Assembly (NCBI RefSeq): GCF_016808095.1
Contig: NC_068972.1
Span: 2,232,001-2,296,000, forward strand
Source: Vigna angularis
Taxonomy: Eukaryota > Streptophyta > Magnoliopsida > Fabales > Fabaceae
Length of the DNA stretch: 64,000 bases
Direction of reading: 5' to 3'
Under the pieces are notes generated by a model. It saw only the letters and a program-made list of their open reading frames with translations, did not search any database and was not told where the DNA came from. Of the stretch, positions 1-13,325 are shown piece by piece. Both the position numbers and the translations under genes were made by a program. Each line of letters starts with the position of its first letter. Position 1 is the first letter of the stretch.

Positions 1-106
1 ACCAACCTTTCAATGGAGAAAAATTGTGATCCCACACACCTTTTCATGAGAAAAAAAAAAATTATTCTGGACTCTATAATTTTATTTTTAATCAGGAAAT
101 TTTTTT

Positions 107-898
107 GGATTAAATATGTTTTTCATCCATTAAGTATCACACGATTTTAGTTTTAGTCCCTACTCGAAATTTTGATGGTTTTTAGTCTTCATAGTTTTGA
201 AACTCTTATTATTAATCCTTAAAATTGGATGGCCTTAACGTTTGTTTCCTACTTGAAATTTTGATGGTTTTTAGTCTTCATAGTTTTGAAATTCTTATTA
301 TTAATCCTTAAAATTGGATGGCGTTAACTTTTGTTTGACCTGACTAACGACCAGCCCACGTGTCACGCCACCTGGCTACTTTTAATTGACGTGGCAGTAA
401 AGGTGTGGGTGGTCGACCACTCGGTCTAGTGGTCGACATGGTGGTCTTTGCCCATAATCGTTCAGTCTTTTTCCAACACGTTCGGTCTTTCATATATTGC
501 ACTCCACCCGTCACCATAACCGTTCGGTCTTTGTCCAACACCGTTCGATCTTTCATATAATGAACACCATCCGTCACCATAATCATTCGGTCTTTGCCCA
601 ACATCGTTCCGTCTTTTATATAGTCTGCTTCTATTGCATTATTCTGTTGATTGTAATAGAACCCACCAGGCCGACTGACCACCACACCTCTACTGCCACG
701 TCAATTAAAAGTAGTCAGGGAAGGTGGCATCACACGTGGGCTGACCGTTAGCTACATATACTAAAAGTTAACGATATCTAATTTTAAGGACTAATAGTAA
801 GAGTTTCAAAATTATGAGGACTAAAAACCATCAAAGTTTCGATTAGGGACTAAAACCAAAATCGTGTGATATTTAAGGGCGAAAAACATATTTAACCC
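107..898. mobile_element. Mutator-like MITE with long inverted repeats
   Basis: The two ends are inverted copies: the left begins GGATTAAATATGTTTTTC and the right end read backwards begins GGGTTAAATATGTTTTTC. The arms match over roughly 230-300 bp. They are flanked by an identical 9-bp sequence AATTTTTTT at 98-106 and 899-907, the target-duplication length typical of Mutator-like elements, although the tract is T-rich. The left arm holds an internal direct duplication of about 95 bp (near 156-250 and 252-340). The centre holds about 2.5 copies of a roughly 66-bp repeat rich in CGTTCGGTCTTT (about 450-620). Open frames inside are made of this repeat and look non-coding. No transposase is present, so the element is non-autonomous. 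Confidence 0.8.
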
Positions 899-907
899 AA
901 TTTTTTT

Positions 908-3100
908 TTCTATGAAGTACAATTTTTTTTTACAAGTGGTTATAGCATAATCTACACAGATGAAAAAAAAAAGTGGTGATGAGAAAAACATAGAAAAGAA
1001 AGAAAAGATGTGTATTTTAGATAAGCAAAGAAGAATCTTAGAACTTTCAACGTTGACTACTAATAATATAAGTCACAAACGCTATGTGTCATTGTAATAC
1101 TTTTATCATCACGATTTTGATAAAAAAGAGTTGCATTAACTTATTTTAAAAGAAAATTAACTAAATTAAAAATAATAAGACAAAATTAAGAAAAAAAATC
1201 AATATAGTTGGACAAACTATTAAACTAAAAGTATAAAGTATTTTATCGAGATAAAGTAAAACTAAAACTGATTATGTAAAAACTGGTGACAAAAAAATAA
1301 CATACAAAATGACATATGTTACAAGAATAGGAAAAACACTCAACAGTAAAATGAACATTAATTATATATTTATTTTCGGGAACATCATGATAAAAGTTGA
1401 ATAAACAGTATGTTATTGCGGGGACGGTGATAACATACGTGAAGAAAATGCTAATAATGTGATCATAATAATTATTATGATGATAATAACTATTAATGAT
1501 AACATGGTAATGAAAATATCAACAATAATTGTGAATGATGATAACTATTATGACAATAAAAAGAAAATCAACATAAAAGGTTATATTAACTGTGGTGACG
1601 ATAAAATAATAATTGTTATGAGAAAACAAAAATAAAAAATTAGTGAAAATAATATAAAAAGTTTGATAAATTTCTACAAGTAGAGGTTATTGTATATAAC
1701 ATAAATAATGACAGTAAATTATATCATTTTTACCATCTTAAATTTATTATTATTATTTTACTTAGACATCCATTTAAAATGAACTAGCTTGTTGTTTTTT
1801 GTTCCTTTCAGATCACCTTTCAATTTCGTTGTTGTTTTTCTGCACCTTTCTCATGTGCTTTGTGATTAATTTTGGGCCCAGAATTAATTTTGGGCATTTG
1901 CATCTGAGGTCCAATGGACTTTCCTCAAGCGCACCCCTCGGTTAGCTAACCACATTACAATGGAATTTGGAACGATTTTTTCTTCATACACAATTTAAGG
2001 ATGCCAAACAGGGCGAGTCCTTATAGGTCAATTTGCCAGCCTGCAGTGTCGTGACGAGCGGATTTTATATTTTTAATCTGTTATGTTTGATTACTCAAAT
2101 TAATGGACTAAAGGTAGAAATAAACGGATTTATTCATTTTTTAAATTAAAATTTATAATAAAAAATTAGTTTAAAAGAATTTTGTTTTTATAATATTATT
2201 TAAAGGATGTAAATGTATTGTAATTTAAATAATTAACATTTTTCAATTCAGTTACAAATTAAAACTTTTCAATCATCAATTATAATTAAAAAATTAATAT
2301 GTAAAAATAATTATTATTTTGAATTTATCTGATTACATGCATAAATTAATCAATTAAAGTTAAGATTTTCAACATGTCGTCAATTAATTTATTTTCTTCT
2401 AAACATACAACAATATTGCACTCCTCTTTTTTGGTAACCATGCTTTATTGACACACCTTCTTAATACACAATTTGACATCTTGATGTAAGGTTCATCTTT
2501 TTCATCAATTTAAATGAGATCAATAATAATAAGAAAAAAACACAAACATTGAATCTTAAAATTTTGTTTGAAAATGGTGTGAATTCTGCTATGTGGAAAC
2601 CATATTCCCCAGAGGAGAGATATTTCCTAATCTATCTTCCTGAAAAAATTTAAAATTTAATCACCGAGTTATGGTGATTCAACGGATAACAATCACTGGT
2701 TTCAATCAGTGTGTTAAGTGCTATTGATTCGTGGTTATATATGGTCAACACTAATTAGTACACTTATCGAGGCACATATTTGATTTACAAGTTAAATCAT
2801 GTTTAATATGCTTAAACCTTATAAAATTTGGGAAACAACATACATTAATTATACAGTTATCCCAGTTCGTTTCTTCGTCACCTCATACAAAATTACAAAA
2901 GTTTTATGACTGTTAACGAAAAAAAAGAGTATAACAAGAAACTTTTGGAATACAGTTTATTTAACTAATTCCGACATCTATTCAAATTAATTTTTACGAT
3001 AAATAATCCACATGACAACTACTTTTAAACTATTTTCATGTATACCAAAGAGGATTAATTTGCCATCTATGATGAACTAGGGACTTAAAAAGCATGCAGA
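908..3100. other. AT-rich intergenic DNA, no gene seen
   Basis: Apart from low-complexity stretches (AAT/GAT-rich at about 1420-1620) I see no coding region, RNA gene or clear element. A short less AT-rich patch at about 1860-2060 is unexplained. The last few hundred bases probably include the 3' UTR and downstream flank of the minus-strand RAD23 gene. Confidence 0.5.
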
Positions 3101-3358
3101 ATGAGAAACGTTAGAAGTAGAAGGGATGCAGAAAAGCCCAAATATAAGATGGGGGCAAACAACTATGTATATGAGTACTAAAAATCTCGAGGGACGGGGA
3201 GGAAATGATAAATACAAGGGCAATAATAAAGGAGAGGCTAAAACTTATCCACTTGAGATTGTCATTATCAAACATGAACTCATTAAACATGGAGTGTAAC
3301 AAAGACCCATTGAGAGAAAAAGTTGAAAAGAAATAATTTGGCAAATTGGAAACGAGAT

Positions 3359-6300
3359 CTATTGTTCATCGAACTCGTGCATGTGATCTAAAAGGTAGTT
3401 GGCAGCCAATTCCTCATTTTTGTTACAAGCGAAGTACACCTCCAATACGATCGCACGATCAAAACCCATTGCTTCAAGCTGAAAACAAAAACCACAACTC
3501 ATTATTATAAATTTCAGACGACATAAGAGCTAATCAACATGTTAGCCGCTCCTGCTCCCCAGAAACAGTTGGCGTCTGTTAAAAGGTACTCACTGATAAT
3601 GTCATTTAAACAAACTATAACTATCAGCATATACATCACATCCTAACAAAAAGTCAAACTTACACGTTCAATAGCTTGGCGCTCCTCAGGAGTGACAGTC
3701 ACTGCTTGAGGCATGCCACCAGCCAGCTGCCCCAATATATTCCTGGAGCACATTAAATGCAAAACATAATTCAGTGAACATGCAAAAAGATAGTCAGAAA
3801 AGATAACAACACCTTCCCCTCCTATCCACACACAAACGTAAAATTACAAAAAAACATCAGATGATGATCCCTTACCCTTCGCCATCTTCCACAGGTTCAT
3901 TTATCAGGCGAAGGAAATCAGCTTGATGATCTCGAATCAACCTCATAAGATGAGGATTTTGTTTGCCGAGTTCCTGTAGCATAGGCTGCAGCAAGAACAA
4001 TAATCAGGGAACTATGAAGAAGACAACATATGATACAGTGATACACTACTCTGAGCAAAGAAGAAAACCTGCAATATTTGTGGATTAGCCTGCACCATAG
4101 CCCGCAAGGCTTGGAACTGAAATGCAAATGAACATAATTGAAATATCTATTTAAAACATATCTATGAAGCAAGAAATTCAGGGGTAAATGAAGAGAAAGA
4201 TAATAGATACTTGTTGACTGTTGCGTAGAAAATCCAACGAGCCGGCACCAGCTGCACCAGAACCCACATTGGGAAGGCCCTGTTACACAAAGTTCAGTAT
4301 ACAACAACCCAAAGTTTTCATTCTCTCTTCAATAATAAAAAGTGTAATAGCTACCTGGGGAAAAAGGTCTAAGGGATTAGCATTAGGTCCAGTTGAGGTA
4401 ATCGGAGCAGGTTGTGCTGTTTGTGGAGCAGCAGCGGCAGGAGGATTTGCAGGTTGAGCACCTGCAGACGCTCTGGCTACAAGAGGAGCTTCAGCTTGCT
4501 CAGGGATACCCTAACAGTGATGAATGATATTTGAATTAAAAAGGGAAAGAAGGCAATAAAATATCACAAAACAAAACTACGATCCTCAACTTAAGTAAAT
4601 AAATGTGAATAAAATATTTGGCGGTCAAAAATCATCAATTACAGAATTTAACATCTAAAATTCACATACTGAATACAAATATTCAACAGCTCTCTCAGGG
4701 TTGTTATAGGCAGCTCGAAGAGCACGGACAACAGTATCCCTATCCCAGCTCCCTCCACCCATGTCAATAATTTGCTGAATTGTTCCCTCCAAATTGCTTC
4801 CAGCAACAAGATTGGATGCCGCCTGCCCATAGATATCAAACCCCTCCCTGCTTAACAAAGAAATTATTTTAATAACAAATTTAAAACAAGAATCAAGTAA
4901 CTTGAAGAGTTCTGTCTTTCAGGATACAAAAATAACAGCAACTTTAAACTCGACATTCCACTCATGGAAGGCAACAAAATACATACACAGGAGTTCCTGA
5001 AGAAATAGAAGCAGGAGCTGGAGCCGAAGATACAGGTGCAGTAACAGTTGCTGGCCTGTCAAATTGAAATGATGCCATTGAATAGCATATAACATATATT
5101 AAAATAGTGTAAATCGACATTTTAACAAATAAAAAATATCCTAGAAAGATTAGCCCCTCACGGTGCCTCGACTGTAGCTGGAGCTTGGGGAGCTGTTGAC
5201 ACTGGTGTTGTTGAAGTAGGAGGTGCACTAGTCTGTGGTGTCTGCAATGAATACATAATTTTTAGAGAATGTTTAAATAACGGATAAAGAGATTATGCTT
5301 TTGTCTTACCATATCCATAAGAGGGTAAATCCAAAATGATAGAAACATTGCAAATATTTATTACATTGAAAAACTGTTCTCACCTTGGTCGATGGTGCAG
5401 TTGAAGTAGTAGAACCTTCACCAGATGGGCTCTTACTCTAGTATATTTTAAACATAAGATTCTAATTTAGTGCAACATAAATTAATACAATTGTAAAACA
5501 GAATATGTAACATAATATCGTTTTTTTCTCTAAAAATAAATAAACTAAAGAAAACTTTACCTTTGATAGCATAATTACAATGAAACTATTTTCAGCTACG
5601 CTATTCTCCTCTAAGGTAGTAGCATCCTTCAGAACTTTCCCTTGGTGAATTAGCATTTGCTGTGCAGCAGGATACACATCTGCACCCTGAACAGTTTCAA
5701 TACTTTGCTTCACTTCAGAAACCTGAACAGAATATCCACAATCACAAATAATGTAATTGATCAGTTATTGATGTTCAGAAAAACCAGAATATCGTAGACG
5801 TGAATCACAAAGGCGATAAAATTAGAAGATGAAGCATTGGCACATTTGATGATACAGAACGCCACATGCAGGTCACATAAAGTATTTAAAAAACTTCAAT
5901 TGTTAGAAACATGCAACTTCTGGAAAGGTTAAAAATCGCACGTTATTCACGTATAAAGTGCATTCCTAGTTGCCAAGACAATAGCCATTGTGAAAACAGA
6001 GTAATAAGTCAGTTTTTTAACCAGTGTTAGCGGTAGAAGTAATATATGCTGGGTATTTAAATTTCCATAAATGTGAGTAGCAATTAGAATTTAGAACCAG
6101 TACTTTTATTAAGATTATAGTACAAACTGGTGTGATATTCTTAAGAAATAATACTCCAAAGATTGCCAATGCGGAACTTATTCACTATCACAAGCCAAGA
6201 ATCCCAAATTTAGGTAAACAGATTTCCACTGATAATAAAATCCAGAGGAGCGTATATAAAAGTTTACTAGCAATTCACACGAGCAATGAGCAATGAACCG

Positions 6301-6680
6301 GAAGACAAAAGTTATTAAAAATAAGATTATCTAGCCAGAGAATGTTCTGACATACTCCATTCGTTCCCCATCATATTCCACATACCAAATCAATCATCAC
6401 TCCGAAAAAGCAGGAATTAATTTTCAAGTAATGAAGTAAATCCAAATTGCCATCAAAATTAAATTACAACTCAAATAAGCGAAACACCAAACCCTAATTA
6501 ACACTCAATTTCAGGGCTCTAAAAGGTGGGAAACTTTTGAGACAATTCAAGAACACAATTAGCGACCAAAATAGAAAAGAGGAATTCGCAAGGAAACCAA
6601 ATCGAGTAACAAACCGTGTCCTGCGGCTGCACTTCGATTTCGAAGTGAGTGCCTTTGAGAGTCTTCACGAAAACCTTCAT
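3359..6680 (-). CDS. RAD23: RAD23 ubiquitin receptor / UV excision repair protein (12 exons)
   Basis: This gene encodes a shuttle receptor that binds ubiquitinated proteins through UBA domains and the proteasome through its N-terminal ubiquitin-like domain; in the RAD23/HR23 family it also stabilises the XPC/Rad4 damage-recognition protein. I joined twelve exons with GT-AG introns in consistent phase: 6615-6680, 5561-5722, 5384-5437, 5162-5241, 4987-5055, 4670-4850, 4356-4510 less one base (end 4355), 4211-4279, 4069-4116, 3876-3985, 3664-3742, 3359-3478. They total 1194 nt, giving 397 aa plus stop, the usual length for the family. Order: ubiquitin-like domain (1-76, starting [18 protein letters not shown]), Pro/Ala/Ser/Thr linker, UBA1 (about 148-190, with [20 protein letters not shown]), second linker, XPC-binding domain (about 255-315, with NPQILQ and [12 protein letters not shown]), UBA2 (about 355-393, with [18 protein letters not shown]). 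It ends FDEQ. The large intron after exon 1 is typical of plant RAD23. It appears intact. Which plant paralogue (A-D) it is cannot be decided by eye. Confidence 0.96.
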
Positions 6681-7060
6681 CGTCGTCACCGCTATCGCAA
6701 TAAGGCGCCACGAACAGCGTCGGAAGTCACGCCGGTACGGTAAAGTTCCGCCGATCCGGAGACACCAACGACAACTTTGTAGAAGAGAAGAAAGGAATGA
6801 GAGTGAGCAAAATGTGAAGAATAAACCTTTTTTTTCTAAAATAAATAAATAAATAGAGATATGATATGATGTACCAAAATATACGAGTTTATGTTGGTGG
6901 TTGGGCAAGAAGTTTCACGCGCTTGTTGGTGTGTGACTACACGCAAAGCTTCGATGAGGGTAAAGGTTGCCACGTGGACGGTGGAGAGGAACTGGCGTTA
7001 AGCTTAGCTAGATTTTTGTGTCTGACAGCGGGAGGTGTGTTGTGCCTTTTATAAATCTTT
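6681..7060 (-). promoter_or_regulatory. RAD23 5' leader and proximal promoter
   Basis: This is the GC-richer stretch directly upstream of the RAD23 start codon. The leader (6681 to about 6790) is C/T- and CG-rich on the coding strand. A G-box CACGTG lies at 6971-6976, about 290 bp upstream of the ATG. Short open frames on the other strand here have no protein-like character. The transcription start was not determined. Confidence 0.5.
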
Positions 7061-9752
7061 GGATCATGGGTTTGTTTTTTAAGATAAATATTATGACTTA
7101 TTTTTATTAAGATTAGGATATAATTTATTTATCATTTGATAGGATAAAAACATGTGTGAAATATTTAAATATCTATAAATTACATAAAATTTTAAAAATA
7201 GTAATTATAAAAATAAAATTGAAAATATAAAAAGTATTATAAGTAATATTGTGTAAATAATTTTTTATCATGATTAATTATTTAATTTTGAAAATATATA
7301 AAATGATAAAATAGAAAATAAGTTTTTTATAATAGATAATTATTTAAAATAATAAAAACAGTTACTAAAACTGAAAACTAGATTTTTATTATAAATAATT
7401 ATTTAAATTTAAACGGTAGTTATTAAGGATATAAAATTGAAAATAATAAAAGAAGACACTGTTTCTCTTTTATCTATAATTATAAATTTAAAAAGAGGTT
7501 ATTAAGAAGATAAAATTAAGAAAGTGAAAAGACATATTATGTTGTATATGTATATAAATTTTAAAGTAGTTATTAAAAAAGTAAAATAAAAAATAAAAAA
7601 ATATATTCTTTTTATATAGAGAGAGATATTAGATCATTATTGCTTTTCTTTCTCAACCATAAATATGTTTAATCTGTTACTCTTTTTATAACAAAGTATC
7701 TATTTTCTCCTATATATTATAAATTTGTGTTTATTTTTGTTAAATCAATCATCTTATTTTATGTTATTAAACTAATAATTATAATAATGTTAATTTATGG
7801 TTTTTAAATAATATTTATATATATCTTGACTTATTAAAATTTATCGTGATAATTTGTATACAACAATATTTTTTACTTAATTTTTTTTAAAGTAATATTT
7901 TTTAATTATTAAGGAAATTAAATAAATTAAATGTGAAAGAACTTTAAACCTAATTTAATATGATAAAATTTATATCCAGTTGTATACTCATCTTAAATCA
8001 ATGTAAGACTTCTAAAACAATTATTCTCACCTCATGGAATAATAACTTAACAAATATGCAATTTTGTTATGATAAACTTTAATTGATATCTTTAATGTCA
8101 TTAATAGATAATTTATCCGAAAAATATAACGCAATTAAAATTAGAAATAAGTTTCAAGGGATTACACATTATTTTCATGCTCAACCCAAATACTAAGAGT
8201 AGAAAAATATATTGTCGTAACCTAGATTAAATTTTAATAGGAGATAAAAGAAACAAAAATAAGAATTAGAATTTTTTTAAGTCGTAACGTAGATTAAATT
8301 GTAATGGAAGATAAAAGAAATAAAAATAAAAATTAGAGTTTTTTAAGTCGTTACCGTGATTTATTTTGAAAAGTTATCAAAAACCAGAATTTATTCTTGA
8401 AAATCAATTATGTGTTTGAAATGTATGAACACAAAAATTAAGGGATGACGATAAAAAACAAGTTTAGTAAGTCAACCTACTAAACTAACCAAAAAAGGTG
8501 AATTAGGACAACATTTTCAACATAGGAACCCGAACTAACCTGGTCCACCAAATCGGTAAATAACATACCAACTAGCCTAGTCTAGCAAGCAAACCTGTGG
8601 TTTTGATTTCATTGCACTAATACAACTCGACTTCATCTCCATCGTTCTCCTTTAATCTCTAGACCAGCTCAAGATGTCCTTCAACCTTTTTGATTTTTCA
8701 TTCTTTGTATTGATTGAATTGAAAAATTCCTATTATTTTTGGTAACCTGCCACCTAACATTAACCTATTTTCAATGTGTTTTGATGTAAAAATTAAAAAA
8801 ATTTAATTTATTTCCATGTGATATTAGATTTTCGAAGAAAAAAAGACATAAACAAATCAACTTGACAATCAAACAACTTGCCAAACCATATTATAAACTT
8901 GAATCTACTTTTAGTTAACCAACCAGTTTTACCTAGTTCATTTTTAATGATCAATACTAAACCAAATTTAAGCATAATAGGTTGATCCGTTTTGCCACCA
9001 TTATGTATAACATTCACCACATTTAAAATATACGAAGATTGAATGTGGTTTTCCCAGATTTTATTTCTCCAAGATAATAATAAGTTGTACAGGTGAACAA
9101 AAATAATTTTTTAAAATTTTGGTCCCACCAAGAACCAATCATTGTTTCTACGTAGAATCGTGATTTACATAATTATAGTAAAACAAGTGTTATAAGAGTT
9201 TATTTGAATTTTTTATTTTTAAAACTTTTTGTATTGTATTGCATTTTTTACTTATTTAAAGTGAGTGTCACGCGCGACTTGAAAAAAAAAGTTATTTTAA
9301 ATTTTTTAATATTTTTAAATTTATTTTCATCATCGTTTATTTTTAATTTCATATTTTTATTATTTCTAAAAAAGTGAGATGCCAAAGTAAGTGGGGTGAG
9401 AGTAAAATAAAACCTCAAACAAGTGGTAAGAAAAAATTAAATAGAGGCCCACAAAATGAAAAGGTGAGAAAAATAAAAATAGGGATGCATATGTGAAATA
9501 TACAGTTTAATTGGAAGAAAGAAGAAGGATTAAACTAAAAATAAAAATATGGGAGTGCATGAGCAAGTGTGTGGAGTGTAGTGAGGAAAAATAAAACAAT
9601 TAATTAAAGGGAATGGAGGTGCATGCAGAAGGAGCAGGTGGTGCTGGAAGAGATACACGCCGCCCAATCCAGAACCGAATAAAATGAAGGTGGACCGTGT
9701 GTGATGAAAGCACGGATAGAGAAAAGAAATGTGGCCCAGACCATAAGTGGGA
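7061..9752. other. AT-rich intergenic DNA
   Basis: No gene was recognised. The segment is dominated by A/T runs. Two diffuse patches (8430-8660 and 8860-9020) contain related phrases rich in AACC and look like decayed repeats; the 70-codon minus-strand frame at 8808-9020 falls in one of them and is not convincing as a gene. Confidence 0.5.
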
Positions 9753-10480
9753 TGTGTGCAATATGGGTATAAGGGTGCAGCAAGTAACATTAGAGTCTAA
9801 CTACAATGGGAAGTACAAAAAGTTTAAAAATGATGGTGCATGAAGTGAAACCAAAACTCCAGGATTTTCACGTCTTCTACTAGGTATAGTCTTCACGTTC
9901 TACCCTGCCAAGGCCGTCTTTGGACCCACCGGAATCTATTGAGTCTATTGAAAAAGATGTTCACTTGAAGACACAAAATAAAATAACTGGAACGTGTGCA
10001 ATATGGGTATAAGGGTGCAACAAGTAACATTAGAGTTTATCTACAATCGGAAGTACAAAAAGTTTAAAAATGATGGTGCATGAAGTGAAACCAAAACTCT
10101 AGGATTTTCATGTCTTCTATTACGTATAGTCTTCAAGTTCTACCCCGCCAAGGCACTGCTGCCGTCTTTGGACCCACCGGAATCTGTTGACTCTATTGAG
10201 AAAGAGATTTACTTGAAAGACATAAAATAAAATAAGTGGGACGTGTGCAATATAAGTATAAGATGCAGCAAGTAACATTAGAGTCTAACTACAATGGTAA
10301 GTACAAAAAGTTTAAAAATGATGGTGCATGAAGTGAAACCAAAACTCTAGGATTTTCACATCTTCTACTACGTATAGTCTTCAAGTTCTACCCTGCCAAG
10401 GCAGTGCTGCCGTCTTTGGACCCATTGGAATGTGTTGAGTCTATTGAGGAAGGTATTCACATGAGAAACATAAACATCAA
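9753..10480. repeat. Three tandem units of about 245 bp
   Basis: Three consecutive direct repeats start at 9753, 9993 and 10242, each opening GTGTGCAATAT and containing the phrase GATGGTGCATGAAGTGAAAC. They differ by scattered substitutions and small indels. Each unit ends with a piece beginning TCTATTGA that matches the edge of the TRIM-like LTR at 10433-10640. The array therefore seems built from the internal end plus the LTR edge of that element. No coding function is apparent. Confidence 0.8.
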
Positions 10481-10920
10481 TGAGATATGAGTTGAATCAT
10501 AAAAGGGATTTACACCACTCTTTATTCAAAATTTAAAGGTAATGAGTTGATGGATCTTTCATCTTTACATAGTGTTTTGCTTTCTCATTTCTATCAAATG
10601 TGGGACTTAGACTCACACTTGGATTCCCAAAAATCTTTCTCCTTAAAAGGTGAGTTTCTTCCACATAGGTGCACTCTCCCTCCAATGGAAGCATTTACAA
10701 CTAACCACAATCATGAGTAGCCATTTTTAACTGTCGTTCATCTTAACGAGACTTGCTTACCTAAATAATCTTTGCCAAAAAGACTTTCGGGAATATTATA
10801 TTTGTCTGAGTCGGTCATCAAGACAAACCATCAGCTCTGATATTACTGATGGGTCTATTGAGGAGGATGTTCACTGGAAGACACAAACACCAATAGAGGA
10901 CCATATAAAAGATTGAGGGA
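10433..10920 (-). mobile_element. Truncated TRIM-like LTR element
   Basis: Read on the minus strand, direct repeats of an LTR edge occur at 10433-10640 (ends CTCAACA) and 10847-10920 (ends CCCATCA). Just inside the second, at 10832-10845, is TAATATCAGAGCTG, which resembles the initiator-Met-tRNA primer site TGGTATCAGAGC. The LTR contains GAGTCTAAGTCCCACATT, a phrase shared with the remnant at 61146. The internal part is only about 200 bp and has no coding capacity, as in terminal-repeat retrotransposons in miniature. The outer part of the right-hand LTR is missing and abuts unrelated sequence near 10920. Confidence 0.55.
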
Positions 10921-10929
10921 ATAATCATC

Positions 10930-11281
10930 TTAGACGCCGGAAATAACCACAAGCCTCACCGGGGTTGCCTGCGCCCCTCCATTCTTGAACCATTCCGTGA
11001 AGTCTTCTTCATCTCGTAGGTCGTGACTCTGTATTTCTTCTCCTTCAATTTCTGGTTCTATTCGCTCTCTGAAAAAATGGTTGTGTTTCCTGATTATGGT
11101 GAACTTTGTGAGTACCGAGTGATTCTCTGCTTGGTGTGCGAGTACTGTTGGAGGAGAAAGATATGAAGATGGAAGTTGGATGGCCAATCAGATTAGAACG
11201 TGTTTGCCTAAGAGTGGAGGGATGAACATAAAACATTAGGTTGTTAGCCATGTTTGGAGATAGGGTGTGCAAACTAAACAT
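10930..11281 (-). other. Unrecognised ORF region, GC-richer island
   Basis: This 350-bp island is clearly less AT-rich than its surroundings. Two overlapping minus-strand frames are open: 11045-11281 (78 codons, starts MANNLMFYV) and 10930-11187 (85 codons, ends VRLVVISGV). The second has a charged acidic stretch (EPEIEGEEIQSHDLRDEEDF) that looks more protein-like than random AT-rich frames. I do not recognise a family. It could be a fragment of a gene or of a retroelement exposed by truncation of the neighbouring TRIM-like element, or a single frame broken by a frameshift near 11045-11187. Confidence 0.25.
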
Positions 11282-11289
11282 ATAAAGGG

Positions 11290-12116
11290 ATAGATATAAA
11301 ATTAATTGGGCTGCCAGTCCATTATAGAAAGGAGTGTGAAAAGAAATTGAAGGAGATGGAAATGTTCAAAACTAACTAATTAATATTTTATTTTTTATAA
11401 AATATAACTTTTATTTATTTTAACTGTTACCTTTTATTTAATCCTCTTTTTTGTTTATCTAGTTCCGAAATTTAATTTTAATTTAATTTTATCAAAATTT
11501 ATGTAATTGATGATATTTTTAAAAAGATTAATTTTTTAAGATTTATATTATATAATCTAACTTATTTACATTTTTTTTTCAAACACATTAAATTTATTGA
11601 TATTAATATTTTATTACGTAATTTATATTTTAAAATCAAAATTTTATTTTATTATAGTTTAAAATATTTTTGATAATTTTATTTTAAATAAACAAAATAA
11701 AAATATTCACCAATACCTATGAATAATCAAGGATATAAAAAAAATGAAAATATTTTTCTACAAATACTTAACTAAGTAATAAGAAGAAGAATGAAATGAG
11801 TTGCAATGGATATTACTGTCCTATTTCATTAATAAAAACTAAATTTTAGTAACAAAAAGTGTGGAATAATAATTGAAATTAAAGGGTTTTCTTAAATATC
11901 ATTAAATTAAATGGACATCGTTAAAATTGGCTTAAATTAAAAAGAAAAATACCAATTGTTATCTATAGACAAAAGCCATAATAGTATCATGAAAGGTTAT
12001 TTGAAAGACAAAAGGCATAATACAAAGCTTTTCTCTTATCTGTGTTCAAATTTTTTAATATAAGAACACACTTAAGTTAATATTAGATATATAGAAAATA
12101 TTAAATTATTACTACA
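11290..12116. other. AT-rich intergenic DNA
   Basis: No gene or repeat was recognised. The final bases (CTACA at 12112-12116) form the left flank of the large retrotransposon and do not match its right flank. Confidence 0.5.
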
Positions 12117-13292
12117 TGTGAGATCCCAAAAATTTAAACATAATTAACGTGTCAAATCAGTAATTATTACACTGCTGAGTCACCTGTCAGCTTCATTAAA
12201 TGCGTCTCGTCGCACGTTCAGTGCATTAAAAACGCACCAAACTCTGCATGCACACTCGTCACTTGTCATGTTGGAAGCGTCCGTTTCAGAGTTTGGAATG
12301 CAGGTGTCAGTTTGGGAGACGTTCGTTCAAACGAACTGAGTTAACAAAAATCAGAATTTTCGAAAATCCTTTCTCTCACCTGCACCAGTCATCTTCTTCC
12401 TCTGAACTCACCCTTTCAACTTCTCCAACCTCTCTCTAAAACCAGTAACCTTCTCTCTACTGCAACTCCTCATTTCTTTCTCCGATTTCAATTTCAGAAC
12501 CGTAGGAACGTTCGTCCAGCTGTGATCTTCCTTTTGGACCGAACAGAATTTGATTCTAAGCTGGTAAGTTCTTTCCTCTAGTAGTTGTCCATTAGGGTTT
12601 CATTCCAAACCATGTCTTCAGTTCATGCATGGACTGTTTCTGAGAAAACTCTGATTTTGGTGTTTAGATAAAGGGTTAGATTTCGTAGAAGGGACTTAAG
12701 TGGCTGTTGTGTATAGAAGAGCTGTGGTTGAACGTGTGGAAGTCATATTTTAGGGCGTACACTGCTATCCAGGTAAGGGGAGCTTACATATATTTAAATT
12801 TATACGTGTATGAGTGTATGAAAGCATGATGAGGGTCGTCTGTATGGAATTTCTGTATACGTGTTTTTCTGGATCTGCATGAACGAACCCTGTTGTGCTG
12901 TTATGAATGTTTGCTGATATGATTTCTGAGTTATTGAAATGCATGCTGGTTGAAACGTATGAGTGATGGATGAATACTATAATGTATGAATTGTTAATAT
13001 GTTGATTATTGAATATGAATTAATCTGGAAGTGAAAGTATAAAGTTCATCAATTTGAGATTCATTTGAAGTATAAAGTATAAGTTAAATTGTTGAAATCT
13101 GGAAGATTGTTAAGGTTGAGAAATCTGCACTTAAATCATGTCTTTGATAAATGACGCTCGTCACCGTACGGTCTTAAACCGTTCGGTTTCCTTTTTAAAA
13201 TAACTTAGAATGGAATTCGTTCATTTGGAAAGAATTCTGCTCGAGAACGAGCGTCCCCATTTGAATGTCTGTGCGTTCGTTCAGCTCAACTG

Positions 13293-13300
13293 TATATAAA
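13293..13300 (+). promoter_or_regulatory. Probable LTR TATA box
   Basis: TATATAAA lies about 26 bp before the first unit of the hairpin array. If transcription starts 25-35 bp downstream, as is usual in plants, the array would sit at the very 5' end of the retrotransposon RNA. The same box occurs in the other LTR copies (about 20610 and 29301). Confidence 0.55.
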
Positions 13301-13325
13301 TATTTGAAACTTTACAATTACATAA

